This document shows positions 7,461 to 15,465 of a stretch of 15,703 nt of DNA, piece by piece. Below the pieces are notes generated by a model. That model did not search any database. It saw only the letters and a list, made by a program, of their open reading frames with translations, and was not told the DNA's origin. The stretch covers positions 1 through 15,703 of the forward strand of contig JBDLID010000069.1 of assembly GCA_039715055.1 (NCBI GenBank). The letters run 5' to 3'. The position numbers were made by a program, and so were the translations under genes. Origin of the DNA: JBDLID01 sp039715055 (GTDB lineage: Bacteria > Desulfobacterota > Desulfobulbia > Desulfobulbales > Desulfocapsaceae). How positions within the stretch are numbered: position 1 is the first letter of the stretch; every line of letters begins with the position of its first letter.

Positions 7461-8581
7461 GCAACCGCCTCTCAGCGCGAGTTGAGATAACCCGTGAAAA
7501 CGATCAGTGGACAATGGTGCTGTCCGGTCACTGGCTGCTCACCGTCGAAATCAAAGGCCGCAAGCCCCTGAATGAGTTTTTCCCCCCCGCCTGTCGGAAG
7601 CTTGCCTTTAACTGCGACGAACTCAAAGAATGGGACAGCCAGCTCCTTCTCCTGCTTGATCGGGTTAAATCCTACTGCAGCAGACAGAACATAGTCATTG
7701 ACGAAACAGGGCTTCCCTCAGGAGTCCGGCGACTCATGGCACTTTCTTCTGCCGTGGCGTCAACAAAGCTGCCTGAAACCGATGAGCCTTCTTTTCTGGA
7801 GCGGGTGGCAGCATCGGCCCATGAATTATTTACTTACTGCAAAACCCTGTGCAGTTTTACCGGCGAACTGGTCTACAGCTACAGCCGCCTGTTCACTGGC
7901 CGTGCCCAATACCTGCGCAGTGATTTTGTCGCCTTTGTCTACGAAACCGGCCCGGCCGCCCTGCCCATTGTCTCCCTGATCTCAATCCTTGTGGGCATCA
8001 TCCTCGCCTTTGTCGGTGCAGTGCAGTTGGAGATGTTCGGAGCCGAGATCTACATCGCCGACCTGGTCGGTCTGGGGATGACAAGAGAGATGGGGGCAAT
8101 GATGGCAGCGGTGATCATGGCAGGCCGCACCGGTGCAGCCTTTGCTGCTCAGCTCGGCACCATGCAGGTCAATGAAGAGATCGATGCCCTGCAGACCATG
8201 GGGCTCAACCCCATCGATTTCCTGGTCCTGCCGCGTATGACGGCCCTCATCCTCATGATGCCGCTGCTCACCATCTGGGCCGATCTGCTTGGCATCCTCG
8301 GCGGTTTTGTCATTGCATGTCTGACCCTTGATATCTCTCTCACTGAGTATTACGAACAAACCCTTGCGGCAGTCAAAATCAATCATATTTCGGTAGGACT
8401 TATTAAAGGGGTGATCTTCGGCTACCTGGTGGCCTTTGCCGGCTGCCTGAAAGGTATCCAATGCGGACGCAGCGCCTCAGCCGTTGGCGGTGCCGCCACA
8501 TCTGCTGTGGTGACCGCCATAGTCTTCATCGTTATGTCCGATGCCTTTTTTACCTATATTTTTGATTTGATCGGCATATAA
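7457..8581 (+). CDS. MlaE-family ABC permease with N-terminal STAS-like domain
   Basis: The 374-residue protein exceeds the usual ~260 residues of MlaE because of an extra N-terminal region (about 1-105: WTMVLSGHWLL..., LAFNCDELKEWDSQLLLLLDRV) that resembles a STAS domain like MlaB. The permease part (about 140-374) has several hydrophobic helices and family motifs: YETGPAALPIVSLISILVGII, LGMTREMGAMMAAVIMAGRTGAAFAAQLGTM, VNEEIDALQTMGLNP and a C-terminal CGRSASAVGGAATSAVV. MlaE-type permeases sit in the inner membrane and, with MlaF, MlaB and MlaD, move phospholipids between inner and outer membranes. The fused STAS-like part probably replaces a separate MlaB, none of which is seen nearby. The start overlaps the channel stop by 4 bases. 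A 77-base gap separates it from the ATPase gene. Confidence 0.92.
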   Translation: MSNRLSARVEITRENDQWTMVLSGHWLLTVEIKGRKPLNEFFPPACRKLAFNCDELKEWDSQLLLLLDRVKSYCSRQNIVIDETGLPSGVRRLMALSSAVASTKLPETDEPSFLERVAASAHELFTYCKTLCSFTGELVYSYSRLFTGRAQYLRSDFVAFVYETGPAALPIVSLISILVGIILAFVGAVQLEMFGAEIYIADLVGLGMTREMGAMMAAVIMAGRTGAAFAAQLGTMQVNEEIDALQTMGLNPIDFLVLPRMTALILMMPLLTIWADLLGILGGFVIACLTLDISLTEYYEQTLAAVKINHISVGLIKGVIFGYLVAFAGCLKGIQCGRSASAVGGAATSAVVTAIVFIVMSDAFFTYIFDLIGI

Positions 8582-8590
8582 TGGCTTTTT

Positions 8591-8639
8591 GTAACTATTC
8601 AATGATGGCAACAAATCACCCTTAACTCTGATTAGTTAC
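8591..8639. repeat. inverted repeat in the mlaE-mlaF intergenic gap
   Basis: GTAACTA (8591-8597) and TAGTTAC (8633-8639) are perfect 7-bp inverted copies separated by 35 bases. GGCTTTTT is repeated directly at the outside of each arm (8583-8590 and 8640-8647). The unit fills nearly all of the only sizeable gap in an otherwise tightly packed operon. It may be a small mobile-element remnant or an RNA hairpin affecting downstream expression. There is no obvious terminator U tract. Confidence 0.35.
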
Positions 8640-8658
8640 GGCTTTTTAAGGATATCCA

Positions 8659-9441
8659 GTGGAAACAGTAAAACGCAGCCATCGTCACCCTCTGATCCGG
8701 GTCAGCAACCTGACCATGGCCTATGGTGATTTTGTCCTCCAGAAAGATCTCAACTTCGTTGTCAGGCGCGGTTCGATCTTTATTATCATGGGAGGCTCCG
8801 GCTGCGGCAAATCAACCCTGCTCCGTCACCTCATCGGCCTCAAACAACCGGCGCTGGGATCGGTTCATTACAACGGCGTTGATTTTTGGCAAAGCGCCCA
8901 ACAAACCAGGAACACAATCATGGCCAACTGTGGTATACTCTACCAGTCCGGTGCCCTGTGGAGTTCCATGACGCTTTCGGAAAATATCGGTCTGCCGCTG
9001 AAACAGCATACTGATCTCGACCACGGGACCATAGCAGAGCTGGCATCCCTGAAGCTGAACCTGGTAGGGTTGGGTGGTTTTGAGGATTTTTACCCCTCAC
9101 AGATCAGCGGTGGTATGAGGAAGCGGGCCGGGCTGGCGCGAGCCATGGCGCTGGACCCGGAGATCCTCTTTTTTGACGAGCCGTCTGCCGGGCTGGATCC
9201 GGTCAGCGCCAAACTGCTCGACGACCTTATCATTGAACTTCGCGACAGCCTGGATACTACAATTATTATGGTTACCCACGAACTGGCCTCGATCTTTGCC
9301 ATCGGTGACGATGCAATTTTTCTCGACAATGAGAAACGCACCATGATCGACCAGGGTAACCCGCATACCCTTCTCAAAGACAGTAAAGAGCCAAAGGTGA
9401 AACAGTTTCTCACCCGGGACGGCAGCCAGAGCCGATCATGA
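8659..9441 (+). CDS. MlaF-family ABC transporter ATPase
   Basis: The 260-residue ATP-binding subunit has a complete set of motifs: Walker A GGSGCGKST (45-53), Q-loop Gln96 (YQSGALW), signature SGGMRKRAGLARA (150-162), Walker B ILFFDEPSAGLDP (169-181, Asp173 and Glu174) and switch His207. LYQSGALWSSMTLSENIGLPL and SGGMRKR are characteristic of the MlaF/MkL lipid-transport group and separate it from other ABC ATPases. The GTG start at 8659 is supported by AAGGA six bases upstream; no better ATG is in frame nearby. It would hydrolyse ATP on the cytoplasmic face of the MlaE-like permease. Its stop overlaps the MCE gene start by 4 bases (ATGA). Confidence 0.93.
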   Translation: METVKRSHRHPLIRVSNLTMAYGDFVLQKDLNFVVRRGSIFIIMGGSGCGKSTLLRHLIGLKQPALGSVHYNGVDFWQSAQQTRNTIMANCGILYQSGALWSSMTLSENIGLPLKQHTDLDHGTIAELASLKLNLVGLGGFEDFYPSQISGGMRKRAGLARAMALDPEILFFDEPSAGLDPVSAKLLDDLIIELRDSLDTTIIMVTHELASIFAIGDDAIFLDNEKRTMIDQGNPHTLLKDSKEPKVKQFLTRDGSQSRS

Positions 9442-10481
9442 AAAAGAAAATCAGCCCTACTATCATCGGTGCATTTGTCATCGCCTCTTTTCTTGTACTC
9501 GCCGTCGTCATCATCCTGTTGGGCAGCGGCAGGATATTTAGCAAAGTGGACACGGTGATCGCCTATTTTGAAGGTTCACTGCAGGGACTTTCCGTTGGCG
9601 CACCGGTAAAATACAACGGGGTGACCGTGGGTGAGGTCAAGGAGATCCGTATCGACATCAAGGCCTCTGATTACCAGATTTCCATGCCGGTGCTCATCGA
9701 CCTGATCCCGGGTGGACCGGTCCATGTTATCGGCAAGGATCTCGACGAATCATACTCCGATGAATTTCTCAAACTCATGGTCGCTCGAGGTCTCCGCGCC
9801 ACTCTGAAACTGCAGTCGATGGTGACAGGAAAGCTCTACATCGACCTTGGTTTTCATGAAAAAGGGGAACCGGTCTTCCGCGATACTGGCGGTAAATATG
9901 TCGAAATCCCCACCGTGCCGTCCAGCCTTCAGCAGATTACCGACGCTACCCAGGCCCTTGACATCAAGGCCCTGGTTGACAAGGGGATGAACATACTCGC
10001 CTCCTTTGAAAACCTCACCACCATGTTGTCTGACCTTCTCTCCAATCCGGAATCAGCCGAGGGATTAAAAAGTGTTTTTTCAAGCATCGAAGAGCTGCAG
10101 ACCCTTCTTGTCACCCTCAACGATGAAATTCCCAAGCTGGGCAAAGATCTCAAAAACGGCCTGCAGCAACTGGTTCAGGTAAGTGATGAGGTGTCGGTTC
10201 TGGTTGAAAACCTCGACTCTAAGATCGGCCCGGCAGCCGATGAGCTGAGCAGTGCTCTGACCCGGGTTGAAGAGGCTGCCGACTCCATTGATAAACTTGC
10301 AGGTGAGGTGAGCAGCCTGGACAGCAGCAACTCGCCCGTTCTCGCCGAGGTCAACCGGGCACTTCAGGAGGTCAGTGACGCTGCCCACTCCATCCGTGTC
10401 CTCAGCGACCGACTCTACCGGGACCCGAACATGCTGCTCTTCGGCAACTCCAGCCAACGGGGAAATGATGATAACAGATAA
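9438..10481 (+). CDS. MlaD-family MCE-domain protein
   Basis: The 347-residue protein starts with a single membrane anchor (about 10-29) and then an MCE domain (about 37-125) with the typical VIAYFEGSLQGLSVGAPVKYNGVTVGEV. After a Pro-Ser-Ser linker near 160 the C-terminal half is long helical, coiled-coil-like sequence rich in Leu, Asp, Glu and Ser (about 172-330), as in other single-MCE proteins. MCE proteins form hexamers in the periplasm that bind lipid and dock on MlaE-type permeases. The start overlaps the ATPase stop by 4 bases, and the lipoprotein gene starts inside the 3' end of this gene. The length is greater than E. coli MlaD (~180) because of the C-terminal helical extension, which is common outside enterics. 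Confidence 0.92.
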   Translation: MKKKISPTIIGAFVIASFLVLAVVIILLGSGRIFSKVDTVIAYFEGSLQGLSVGAPVKYNGVTVGEVKEIRIDIKASDYQISMPVLIDLIPGGPVHVIGKDLDESYSDEFLKLMVARGLRATLKLQSMVTGKLYIDLGFHEKGEPVFRDTGGKYVEIPTVPSSLQQITDATQALDIKALVDKGMNILASFENLTTMLSDLLSNPESAEGLKSVFSSIEELQTLLVTLNDEIPKLGKDLKNGLQQLVQVSDEVSVLVENLDSKIGPAADELSSALTRVEEAADSIDKLAGEVSSLDSSNSPVLAEVNRALQEVSDAAHSIRVLSDRLYRDPNMLLFGNSSQRGNDDNR

Positions 10482-11076
10482 CCCGATACGGCTTTTGATC
10501 CTGTTTGTGATCCTAGCTCCATCCATTTTTCTTGGCGGTTGTTTTTCAAAAGATGTTGCGCCGAGCTTCTACACCCTGGCTGCTCCACAGCCAATTGAGG
10601 ACAAGACAGGAAGGACAAGAAACCTGCTCCTTGGCCCCATCACCCTTGCTCCTCACCTGGACCAGCCGCTCATTGCCGCCCGTGACGAAAAGAACAAGAT
10701 CTCCTACTTTACCCTGCACCAGTGGGCCGGACGACTTGACAGGCTCATCGGCCTGCAACTCGCAAACAACCTGGAGAACCGGCTCAGCGATACGACCGTC
10801 ACCCTTCATCCGGCCCGGATCAATGGTGACTCCGGCTATCAGGTTGAGCTCCAGGTACTCCAGTTCGAATCCGTTGACAGCAAAGAGGCCGTCCTCTCCG
10901 TCCAATGGCAGCTTCGTCACCTGAGAAGCGGCAAGACAGTTGCCAGCCGCCTCTCCCGGATCAAGGCCCCTGTCAACGGGGTCGACACCAGATCACTGCC
11001 CCCTTCCCTTTCTTTTGTTCTGGAAAAATTCTCAGATGAGATTTCAGAAGCTTACCTGGCAATAGAGACAAAATGA
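10468..11076 (+). CDS. PqiC-like ABC-transport auxiliary lipoprotein
   Basis: The protein (202 residues from this start) has a basic N-terminus, a hydrophobic core and a lipobox FLGGC with lipidation Cys25, so it should be a lipoprotein at the inner or outer membrane. The mature part begins SKDVAPSFYTLAAPQ; FYTLAAP is characteristic of the ABC-type transport auxiliary lipoprotein family (PqiC/YmbA, PF03886), as is WAGRLDRLIGLQLANNLENRL. In PqiABC, PqiC sits on the outer-membrane side of the MCE tunnel, so a matching role with the MCE protein here is likely. Start choice: ATG at 10465 and 10468 are adjacent; GGGG at 10459-10462 is spaced better for 10468. The gene overlaps the MCE gene by 14 bases and its stop overlaps the next start by 4. 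Confidence 0.85.
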   Translation: MITDNPIRLLILFVILAPSIFLGGCFSKDVAPSFYTLAAPQPIEDKTGRTRNLLLGPITLAPHLDQPLIAARDEKNKISYFTLHQWAGRLDRLIGLQLANNLENRLSDTTVTLHPARINGDSGYQVELQVLQFESVDSKEAVLSVQWQLRHLRSGKTVASRLSRIKAPVNGVDTRSLPPSLSFVLEKFSDEISEAYLAIETK

Positions 11077-11594
11077 CTCTCGCATCCACCCAGCATGCCC
11101 TGCTCCAGTCAATGGAAAACTATGTTCACAAAATGGAAAGCCCCCTGCAGCGCATGGAGCACAACCTTCATATCTGGGTCTCATTCTGTATTATCCCGCT
11201 CTTTGCCCTGGCAAATGCCGGGATCCCCATCGACACGGCTGGACTGCGTGACACCCTGACCCACCCTGTCACCATGGGGGTGGCAGCCGGGCTGATTCTG
11301 GGCAAGGGGCTTGGGGTTTTTTCCTTTTCCTACCTGGTGTTGAAAATGGGATGGAGCCGTTTGCCTGAAGGGGTGACACTGAGCCAGATCGGCGGTGTGG
11401 CCATGCTCTCCGGCATAGGATTCACAATGTCGATCTTTATCGGTGGGTTGGCTTTTGGCCTGGAGGAACAGTCCCTCCTCAACGCTAAGATCGGCATCAT
11501 AGCTGCATCACTTATTGCCGGTATCGTCGGTTACGTCTGGCTGCGGTTGGTAACCAGCCCGCCGGCAGAAGATGCTGGGGCGGATAAGCAGTAG
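11073..11594 (+). CDS. nhaA: C-terminal fragment of NhaA Na+/H+ antiporter (5'-truncated, probably a remnant)
   Basis: The 173-residue product matches only the last ~40% of NhaA (full length about 390). Recognisable pieces are ESPLQRMEHNLHIWVSFCIIPLFALANAG, GLILGKGLGVFSF (the Lys of this helix corresponds to the conserved TM10 lysine) and GGVAMLSGIGFTMSIFIGGLAF. The N-terminal helices, including the conserved Asp pair of TM5 essential for ion exchange, are absent, so antiport activity is not expected. NhaA-like sequence appears to begin right at the ATG, which overlaps the lipoprotein stop by 4 bases (ATGA), so translation may still occur. No NhaA sequence is found upstream. This looks like a deletion joining the mla operon to the 3' end of nhaA; a short functional membrane protein is less likely but cannot be excluded. 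Confidence 0.8.
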   Translation: MTLASTQHALLQSMENYVHKMESPLQRMEHNLHIWVSFCIIPLFALANAGIPIDTAGLRDTLTHPVTMGVAAGLILGKGLGVFSFSYLVLKMGWSRLPEGVTLSQIGGVAMLSGIGFTMSIFIGGLAFGLEEQSLLNAKIGIIAASLIAGIVGYVWLRLVTSPPAEDAGADKQ

Positions 11595-11692
11595 ACAGAC
11601 AAGTGTCTTTGAGATCAGTATTTAAAGGGACGGCAGCCCCGGTATGGATTTCTGGACAGCCACTGAGTGGAAAGGAAACTGGTCAAGCCCGC

Positions 11693-13297
11693 TCAGGATG
11701 TATCACCATCTTCACAGAACCTGAGCTGTATTCTTTTGAACTCTTTAATATTTTCCAGAAAGAGATCGACGAGTTGAGGATCAAAGTGCTTTCCCCGCTG
11801 GTCCCTGAAATAGTCGAGGATTTCAGGCATGGGGCAGGCCTTGCGGTAAACCCGGTCATTGGCCAGGGCGTCAAAGACATCGGCAATGGCTGTAATTCTG
11901 GCAAAAATATCGATCTCATCTCTCAACAGCCCATCCGGATAACCGGTCCCGTCATATTTTTCATGGTGCTGTCTGGAAATGATGGCAGCTGCCTGCATGA
12001 CCTGCCGGGAGGATGAACTGAGCATATTCTGGCCGATGGCGGCATGGGCCTGCATAGCTTTAAAATCCTCCTCACTGAGTTTACCGGGATGGTGAAGAAT
12101 GGCATCGGGGATGGCCACCTTGCCCACATCGTGCATGGGAGAGGCCATCCGCAGAATTTCGACCTGCTTGGGAGGAAGACCATGTTTCTCACCCAGCAGC
12201 CGGGCGTATTCAGAGACTCGTTTTACATGACAGCCTGTTTCCCGTGATCTTGCCTCAGCCACCTCACCCAGGGTGAAAATCATCTCTTTCTGGCTCTCCT
12301 CAATTTCCCGGTTGAGATCAATATTCTCAAAGGCGATGTGAACATTAGAGCAGAATATTTCCACAAGAGATCGATTGAGGTCATCGAGCCAGCCGATTCC
12401 CTCACAGAAGATAAAGACATTTCTCCCTGAGCCACTGGGAAAATAGCCGATATAGCGATCCTCGTAGCAGAGACATTTTTCTTTGTTGCCCGCCTCGCAG
12501 ATATCGTTCCTGATCTTCTCAGGAAGCTGCTGCAGTGAATCTGCGTCAATGAGGCTGTCGTATCGACCGGTGGCTGCCAGGATCTCAAAACTGTCCCGGC
12601 CATCAGAAAAGGCACAGCCTGAGGTTTCACAGACAAGGGCGTCCGGGTGTATATGAAGAATTGAGACCATCTGGGTCAACACCCCTGAGGCCAGCTGCTT
12701 GAGTGAACGCTGCTCAAAGAGTGATGCGGAGGCCTCGATGATCCGCTGCAGGCCGTGCCGATTGGCCTCGATGGTTTGAATATCCTGGTAGGTCCGCAGG
12801 GAGGAGAGCATGACCGTGACCAGTTTCTGGGAAGAGAGCTCGGTCTTTTCCTTGTAATCATTGATATCATACTCAATGATTACCCTTTCCTCCGGTGCCT
12901 CACCGGGCTGTCCCGTACGGAGGATGATTCGAACAAATTTATTGTTCAGACTGTTCCGGATATATTCAACCAGCAGCAGTCCTGCATCATGGGTTTCCAT
13001 GACCACATCGAGGAGGATGACAGCAATATCCTCGTTTTCGGCCAGAATCGTCTCCGCCTCATGACCACTGTAGGCATGGTAAAACTCAATCCCCCGGTTG
13101 TCGAAACGGAGCCTCTTTAAAACCAGGGTGGTAATGGCATGAACTTCCCTGTCGTCGTCAACGATAAGGACTTTCCAGTTACCCAGGGGAGAAGGCACAG
13201 ATTCCCGGCTCTCCGGTGAGCCTGAAAGCTCATCATTAAAGAGGAGTTCACCTTCCTGTGGACGCAGCATTTTCCGTGCAGAACCGTTTAATGACAT
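11693..13297 (-). CDS. response regulator with DUF3369-like domain and HD-GYP c-di-GMP phosphodiesterase output
   Basis: The 534-residue protein has a receiver at about 42-165 (Asp47-49, phosphoacceptor Asp97 in VILLDVVMET, and NDYKEKTEL), a middle region (about 175-330) resembling the DUF3369 sensor-like domain often found between receiver and HD-GYP, and an HD-GYP domain at about 333-525. Catalytic motifs are intact: HD pair His389-Asp390 in ASPMHDVGKVAIPD, and HHEKYDGTGYPDGL (444-457), which includes the GYP motif. It should therefore be able to hydrolyse c-di-GMP when phosphorylated. The only start in range has no strong ribosome site. The PAS kinase gene lies 187 bases upstream on the same strand and is the likely partner. 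It faces the NhaA fragment convergently across a 98-base gap. Confidence 0.92.
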   Translation of the reverse strand: MSLNGSARKMLRPQEGELLFNDELSGSPESRESVPSPLGNWKVLIVDDDREVHAITTLVLKRLRFDNRGIEFYHAYSGHEAETILAENEDIAVILLDVVMETHDAGLLLVEYIRNSLNNKFVRIILRTGQPGEAPEERVIIEYDINDYKEKTELSSQKLVTVMLSSLRTYQDIQTIEANRHGLQRIIEASASLFEQRSLKQLASGVLTQMVSILHIHPDALVCETSGCAFSDGRDSFEILAATGRYDSLIDADSLQQLPEKIRNDICEAGNKEKCLCYEDRYIGYFPSGSGRNVFIFCEGIGWLDDLNRSLVEIFCSNVHIAFENIDLNREIEESQKEMIFTLGEVAEARSRETGCHVKRVSEYARLLGEKHGLPPKQVEILRMASPMHDVGKVAIPDAILHHPGKLSEEDFKAMQAHAAIGQNMLSSSSRQVMQAAAIISRQHHEKYDGTGYPDGLLRDEIDIFARITAIADVFDALANDRVYRKACPMPEILDYFRDQRGKHFDPQLVDLFLENIKEFKRIQLRFCEDGDTS

Positions 13298-13443
13298 AAC
13301 TTATTCAGGGTTGTTTTGATGGGATTGCTTACTCTTGTATTACGTTCCTGACGACAATGCAAGGCGATACTTGAGGAAAACAAATTAAGCCGGGAGACCT
13401 GAAATTGTTAACTCTACCCATCAGTCAGTGACACCATCAACAG

Positions 13444-13462
13444 GACAGGAACAATTCCTGTC
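13444..13462. other. perfect 8-bp stem-loop between kinase and HD-GYP regulator genes
   Basis: GACAGGAA (13444-13451) and TTCCTGTC (13455-13462) form an uninterrupted 8-bp stem with a three-base loop, 22 bases past the kinase stop on the minus strand. No T tract follows in either direction, so it is not a standard intrinsic terminator. It could stabilise the kinase mRNA 3' end, attenuate read-through into the regulator gene, or be a protein-binding palindrome. Confidence 0.45.
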
Positions 13463-13484
13463 ATTATTAACGGCGACAACCGGT

Positions 13485-14780
13485 TCAATGGTGGGGAAAC
13501 GGAATTTTGATGGAGAAGATTGTGCCCTCAGACGGCAGGCTTTTGCAGGTAATGGAACCGAGAAGTTTCTGGGTGACAAGGTTGTAGACAATATGGAGAC
13601 CAAGACCGCTGCCTCCCTGCTCCCGGTTGGTGGTAAAAAAGGGTGTAAAAATTTTCTCAAGGGTATCCGCTGTCATCCCTGCACCGTCATCAGCAAACCG
13701 GATATGGAGGAGATCCTCTTCGACCTCAGCTGAGATATCGATATGCCCCTGTCTATTGCCGCTGAAACCATGGCTGATCGTGTTGGAAACCAGATTGGTG
13801 ATCACCTGTGAAAAGGCACCGGGGTAGCTGTTCAGCTCAACATCATGAGAACAGTGGATACGTATTGCAACAGGCCGTTTTTTCAACATCGGTCTGAGGC
13901 TGAGGCAAACTTCATCGAGATATGTGCGAAGCTGAAATCTTCGCTTGACCTCGCCGGACTGGTCAATGGCCACCTGTTTAAAACTGCGGATCAGGTCACC
14001 GGCCCGATCAAGGTTGGAGCAGAGAAGCCTGGTTGTCTCCCCTGCTGTGTCCAGATAGTCCTCAAGATCACTTCGATTTATTGTGCCCTGGCGATAAAGC
14101 GACACCAGCTTACGGGTGTCTTTTTCCAGGTGGGTTGAAGCGGTAAAGGCAATACCTATGGGAGTGTTTATTTCATGGGCAATGCCGCCCACCAGGTTAC
14201 CCAGCGAGGCCAGCTTCTCCGATTCAATGAGCTGGTCCTGGGTTTTCTGCAGCTCATCCAGGGTACCGAGGAGGTCCTGATTGGCGGCGTTGAGCTGTTC
14301 AGTACGCTGCAGTACACGCTGCTCCAGGTTCTCTGTCAACTCCAGCAGCTCATGTTCGATACTCTTTCTGGAGCTGATATCCCGGTTAATAAAAGCAACA
14401 CCATATACCTTGCCTTCACTGTCCAGAATAGGCATCAGAAAAACATGCTCAATGAAACTCTGGCCGTTTTTCCTGTTGCTGAGGGTCTCTCCTTCCCAGG
14501 TTTTTCCTGTAGTCACCGCCTCCCAGGCTTCGTCAGTGACTCCCGGGGACTGAAAGAGAGGCAACTCATTATAATGACGACAGAAGACCTCATCTTCCGT
14601 ATAGCCGCTCGAATTAGTGAAAACCCTGTTCACATATTCGATATAGCCGTTACAGTCGGTAACGATGATGGCATTGGGGTTGCGGGCAAGGAGGAAATCG
14701 CGCTCAGCCACCGTCAGGACGGCCTGCTGGTGGCGGTTTCTGCTTTTGATTGTTAGTTCCGGTTCAGTCATGGCTTCCAT
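13485..14780 (-). CDS. PAS-domain sensor histidine kinase (soluble)
   Basis: The 431-residue kinase has no membrane segment. A PAS domain (about 25-140: NPNAIIVTDCNGYIEYVNRVF...GYTEDEV, ending AFINRDISSRK) is followed by a coiled coil (141-190). The HisKA domain has phosphoacceptor His202 in GGIAHEINTPIG. The ATPase domain has an N box ITNLVSNTISHG (Asn329, Asn333), a G1 box DDGAGM (364-369) and a G2 box GGSGLGLHIV. HEINTPIG and VYNLVTQKLLGSI are typical of four-helix kinases related to those with NtrB-like output. The signal sensed by PAS is not evident. ATG codons at 14780 and 14771 are both possible starts, and neither has a strong ribosome site. The HD-GYP response regulator follows 187 bases downstream on the same strand, suggesting a kinase-regulator pair controlling c-di-GMP breakdown. 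Confidence 0.9.
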   Translation of the reverse strand: MEAMTEPELTIKSRNRHQQAVLTVAERDFLLARNPNAIIVTDCNGYIEYVNRVFTNSSGYTEDEVFCRHYNELPLFQSPGVTDEAWEAVTTGKTWEGETLSNRKNGQSFIEHVFLMPILDSEGKVYGVAFINRDISSRKSIEHELLELTENLEQRVLQRTEQLNAANQDLLGTLDELQKTQDQLIESEKLASLGNLVGGIAHEINTPIGIAFTASTHLEKDTRKLVSLYRQGTINRSDLEDYLDTAGETTRLLCSNLDRAGDLIRSFKQVAIDQSGEVKRRFQLRTYLDEVCLSLRPMLKKRPVAIRIHCSHDVELNSYPGAFSQVITNLVSNTISHGFSGNRQGHIDISAEVEEDLLHIRFADDGAGMTADTLEKIFTPFFTTNREQGGSGLGLHIVYNLVTQKLLGSITCKSLPSEGTIFSIKIPFPHH

Positions 14781-14958
14781 GGGGTAAGCAGGCTGCCACC
14801 TACCATACTTTCTTTATCCATAATTCTAAAATTTCTTTCACCGATGCAAATAATCAACCAAGTATAAACTGGACGGATTGCCACTTGGATCCGGCATTAA
14901 GGTTTAACCTGTATTTTCACCAGAAGCGTTGTGAGAAGCCGGTAGACACTGTTGTTTC

Positions 14959-15465
14959 TCAAATGGCTTTTTCCAGTTTGAGCAGACGCTTTTTTGCTGC
15001 AATGCCACCGCCATAGCCGACAAGTTCACCGTTTGTACCGATGATTCGGTGGCAGGGAATAATGATACCAATCGCATTTGCACCGTTGGCATTGGCAACT
15101 GCCCGTACCGCCTTTTTATTACCGATTTCTCTGGCGATCTTGAGGTAGGTTGATGTTGTGCCGTAGGGAACGTTTAAAAGGGCCTGCCAGACATTTTTCT
15201 GAAACTCGGTGCCAACAGTCAACAGGGGAATATCGAAAACATTCCTGACACCATTTAAGTAGTCATCAAGCTGTTTTTTTGTGACTTCAAGAACGTCGTC
15301 TGCCTGCTCAACATATTCAGCCTGGAGCCCGCGTTTGACACGATTGTCAACACTTTGGCGCATCTTCCTGTACCTGAAATCAAGCAGGCAGAGCTGGTTC
15401 TCAAAGGCCCCCAGGATAAGCTCACCGATGATAGTTTTACAGTACTGAATTCTGATTTCATTCAT
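14959..15465 (-). CDS. ogt: methylated-DNA--[protein]-cysteine S-methyltransferase (Ogt/MGMT)
   Basis: The 168-residue protein is the usual length for a stand-alone O6-alkylguanine-DNA alkyltransferase. The suicide acceptor site IIIPCHRIIG is intact (Cys138). Other family landmarks are TEFQKNVWQALLNVPYGTTSTY, IAREIGNKKAVRAVANANGAN (Arg finger and Asn hinge region) and GELVGYGGGIAAKKRLLKLE. It transfers alkyl groups from O6-alkylguanine in DNA to Cys138 and is consumed in doing so. AAAGGAGG sits just before the ATG at 15465, so the start is firm. It has no Ada-type transcription domain. The 178 bases between its stop and the kinase start hold no clear gene or terminator, so any cotranscription with the kinase is uncertain. 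Confidence 0.93.
   Translation of the reverse strand: MNEIRIQYCKTIIGELILGAFENQLCLLDFRYRKMRQSVDNRVKRGLQAEYVEQADDVLEVTKKQLDDYLNGVRNVFDIPLLTVGTEFQKNVWQALLNVPYGTTSTYLKIAREIGNKKAVRAVANANGANAIGIIIPCHRIIGTNGELVGYGGGIAAKKRLLKLEKAI

Noticed and set aside
11595..11692. Bidirectional terminator between the convergent NhaA fragment and response regulator
   Set aside because: Only a weak AGAC/GTCT hairpin with three following T residues is visible; it is too short to call.
11603..12016. Plus-strand open frame of 137 codons after the NhaA fragment
   Set aside because: Most of it is antisense to the HD-GYP domain of the response regulator, which has intact catalytic motifs; no family is recognisable in the plus-strand translation.
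14175..14756. Plus-strand open frame of 193 codons
   Set aside because: It is entirely antisense to the PAS histidine kinase, which has all expected kinase motifs.
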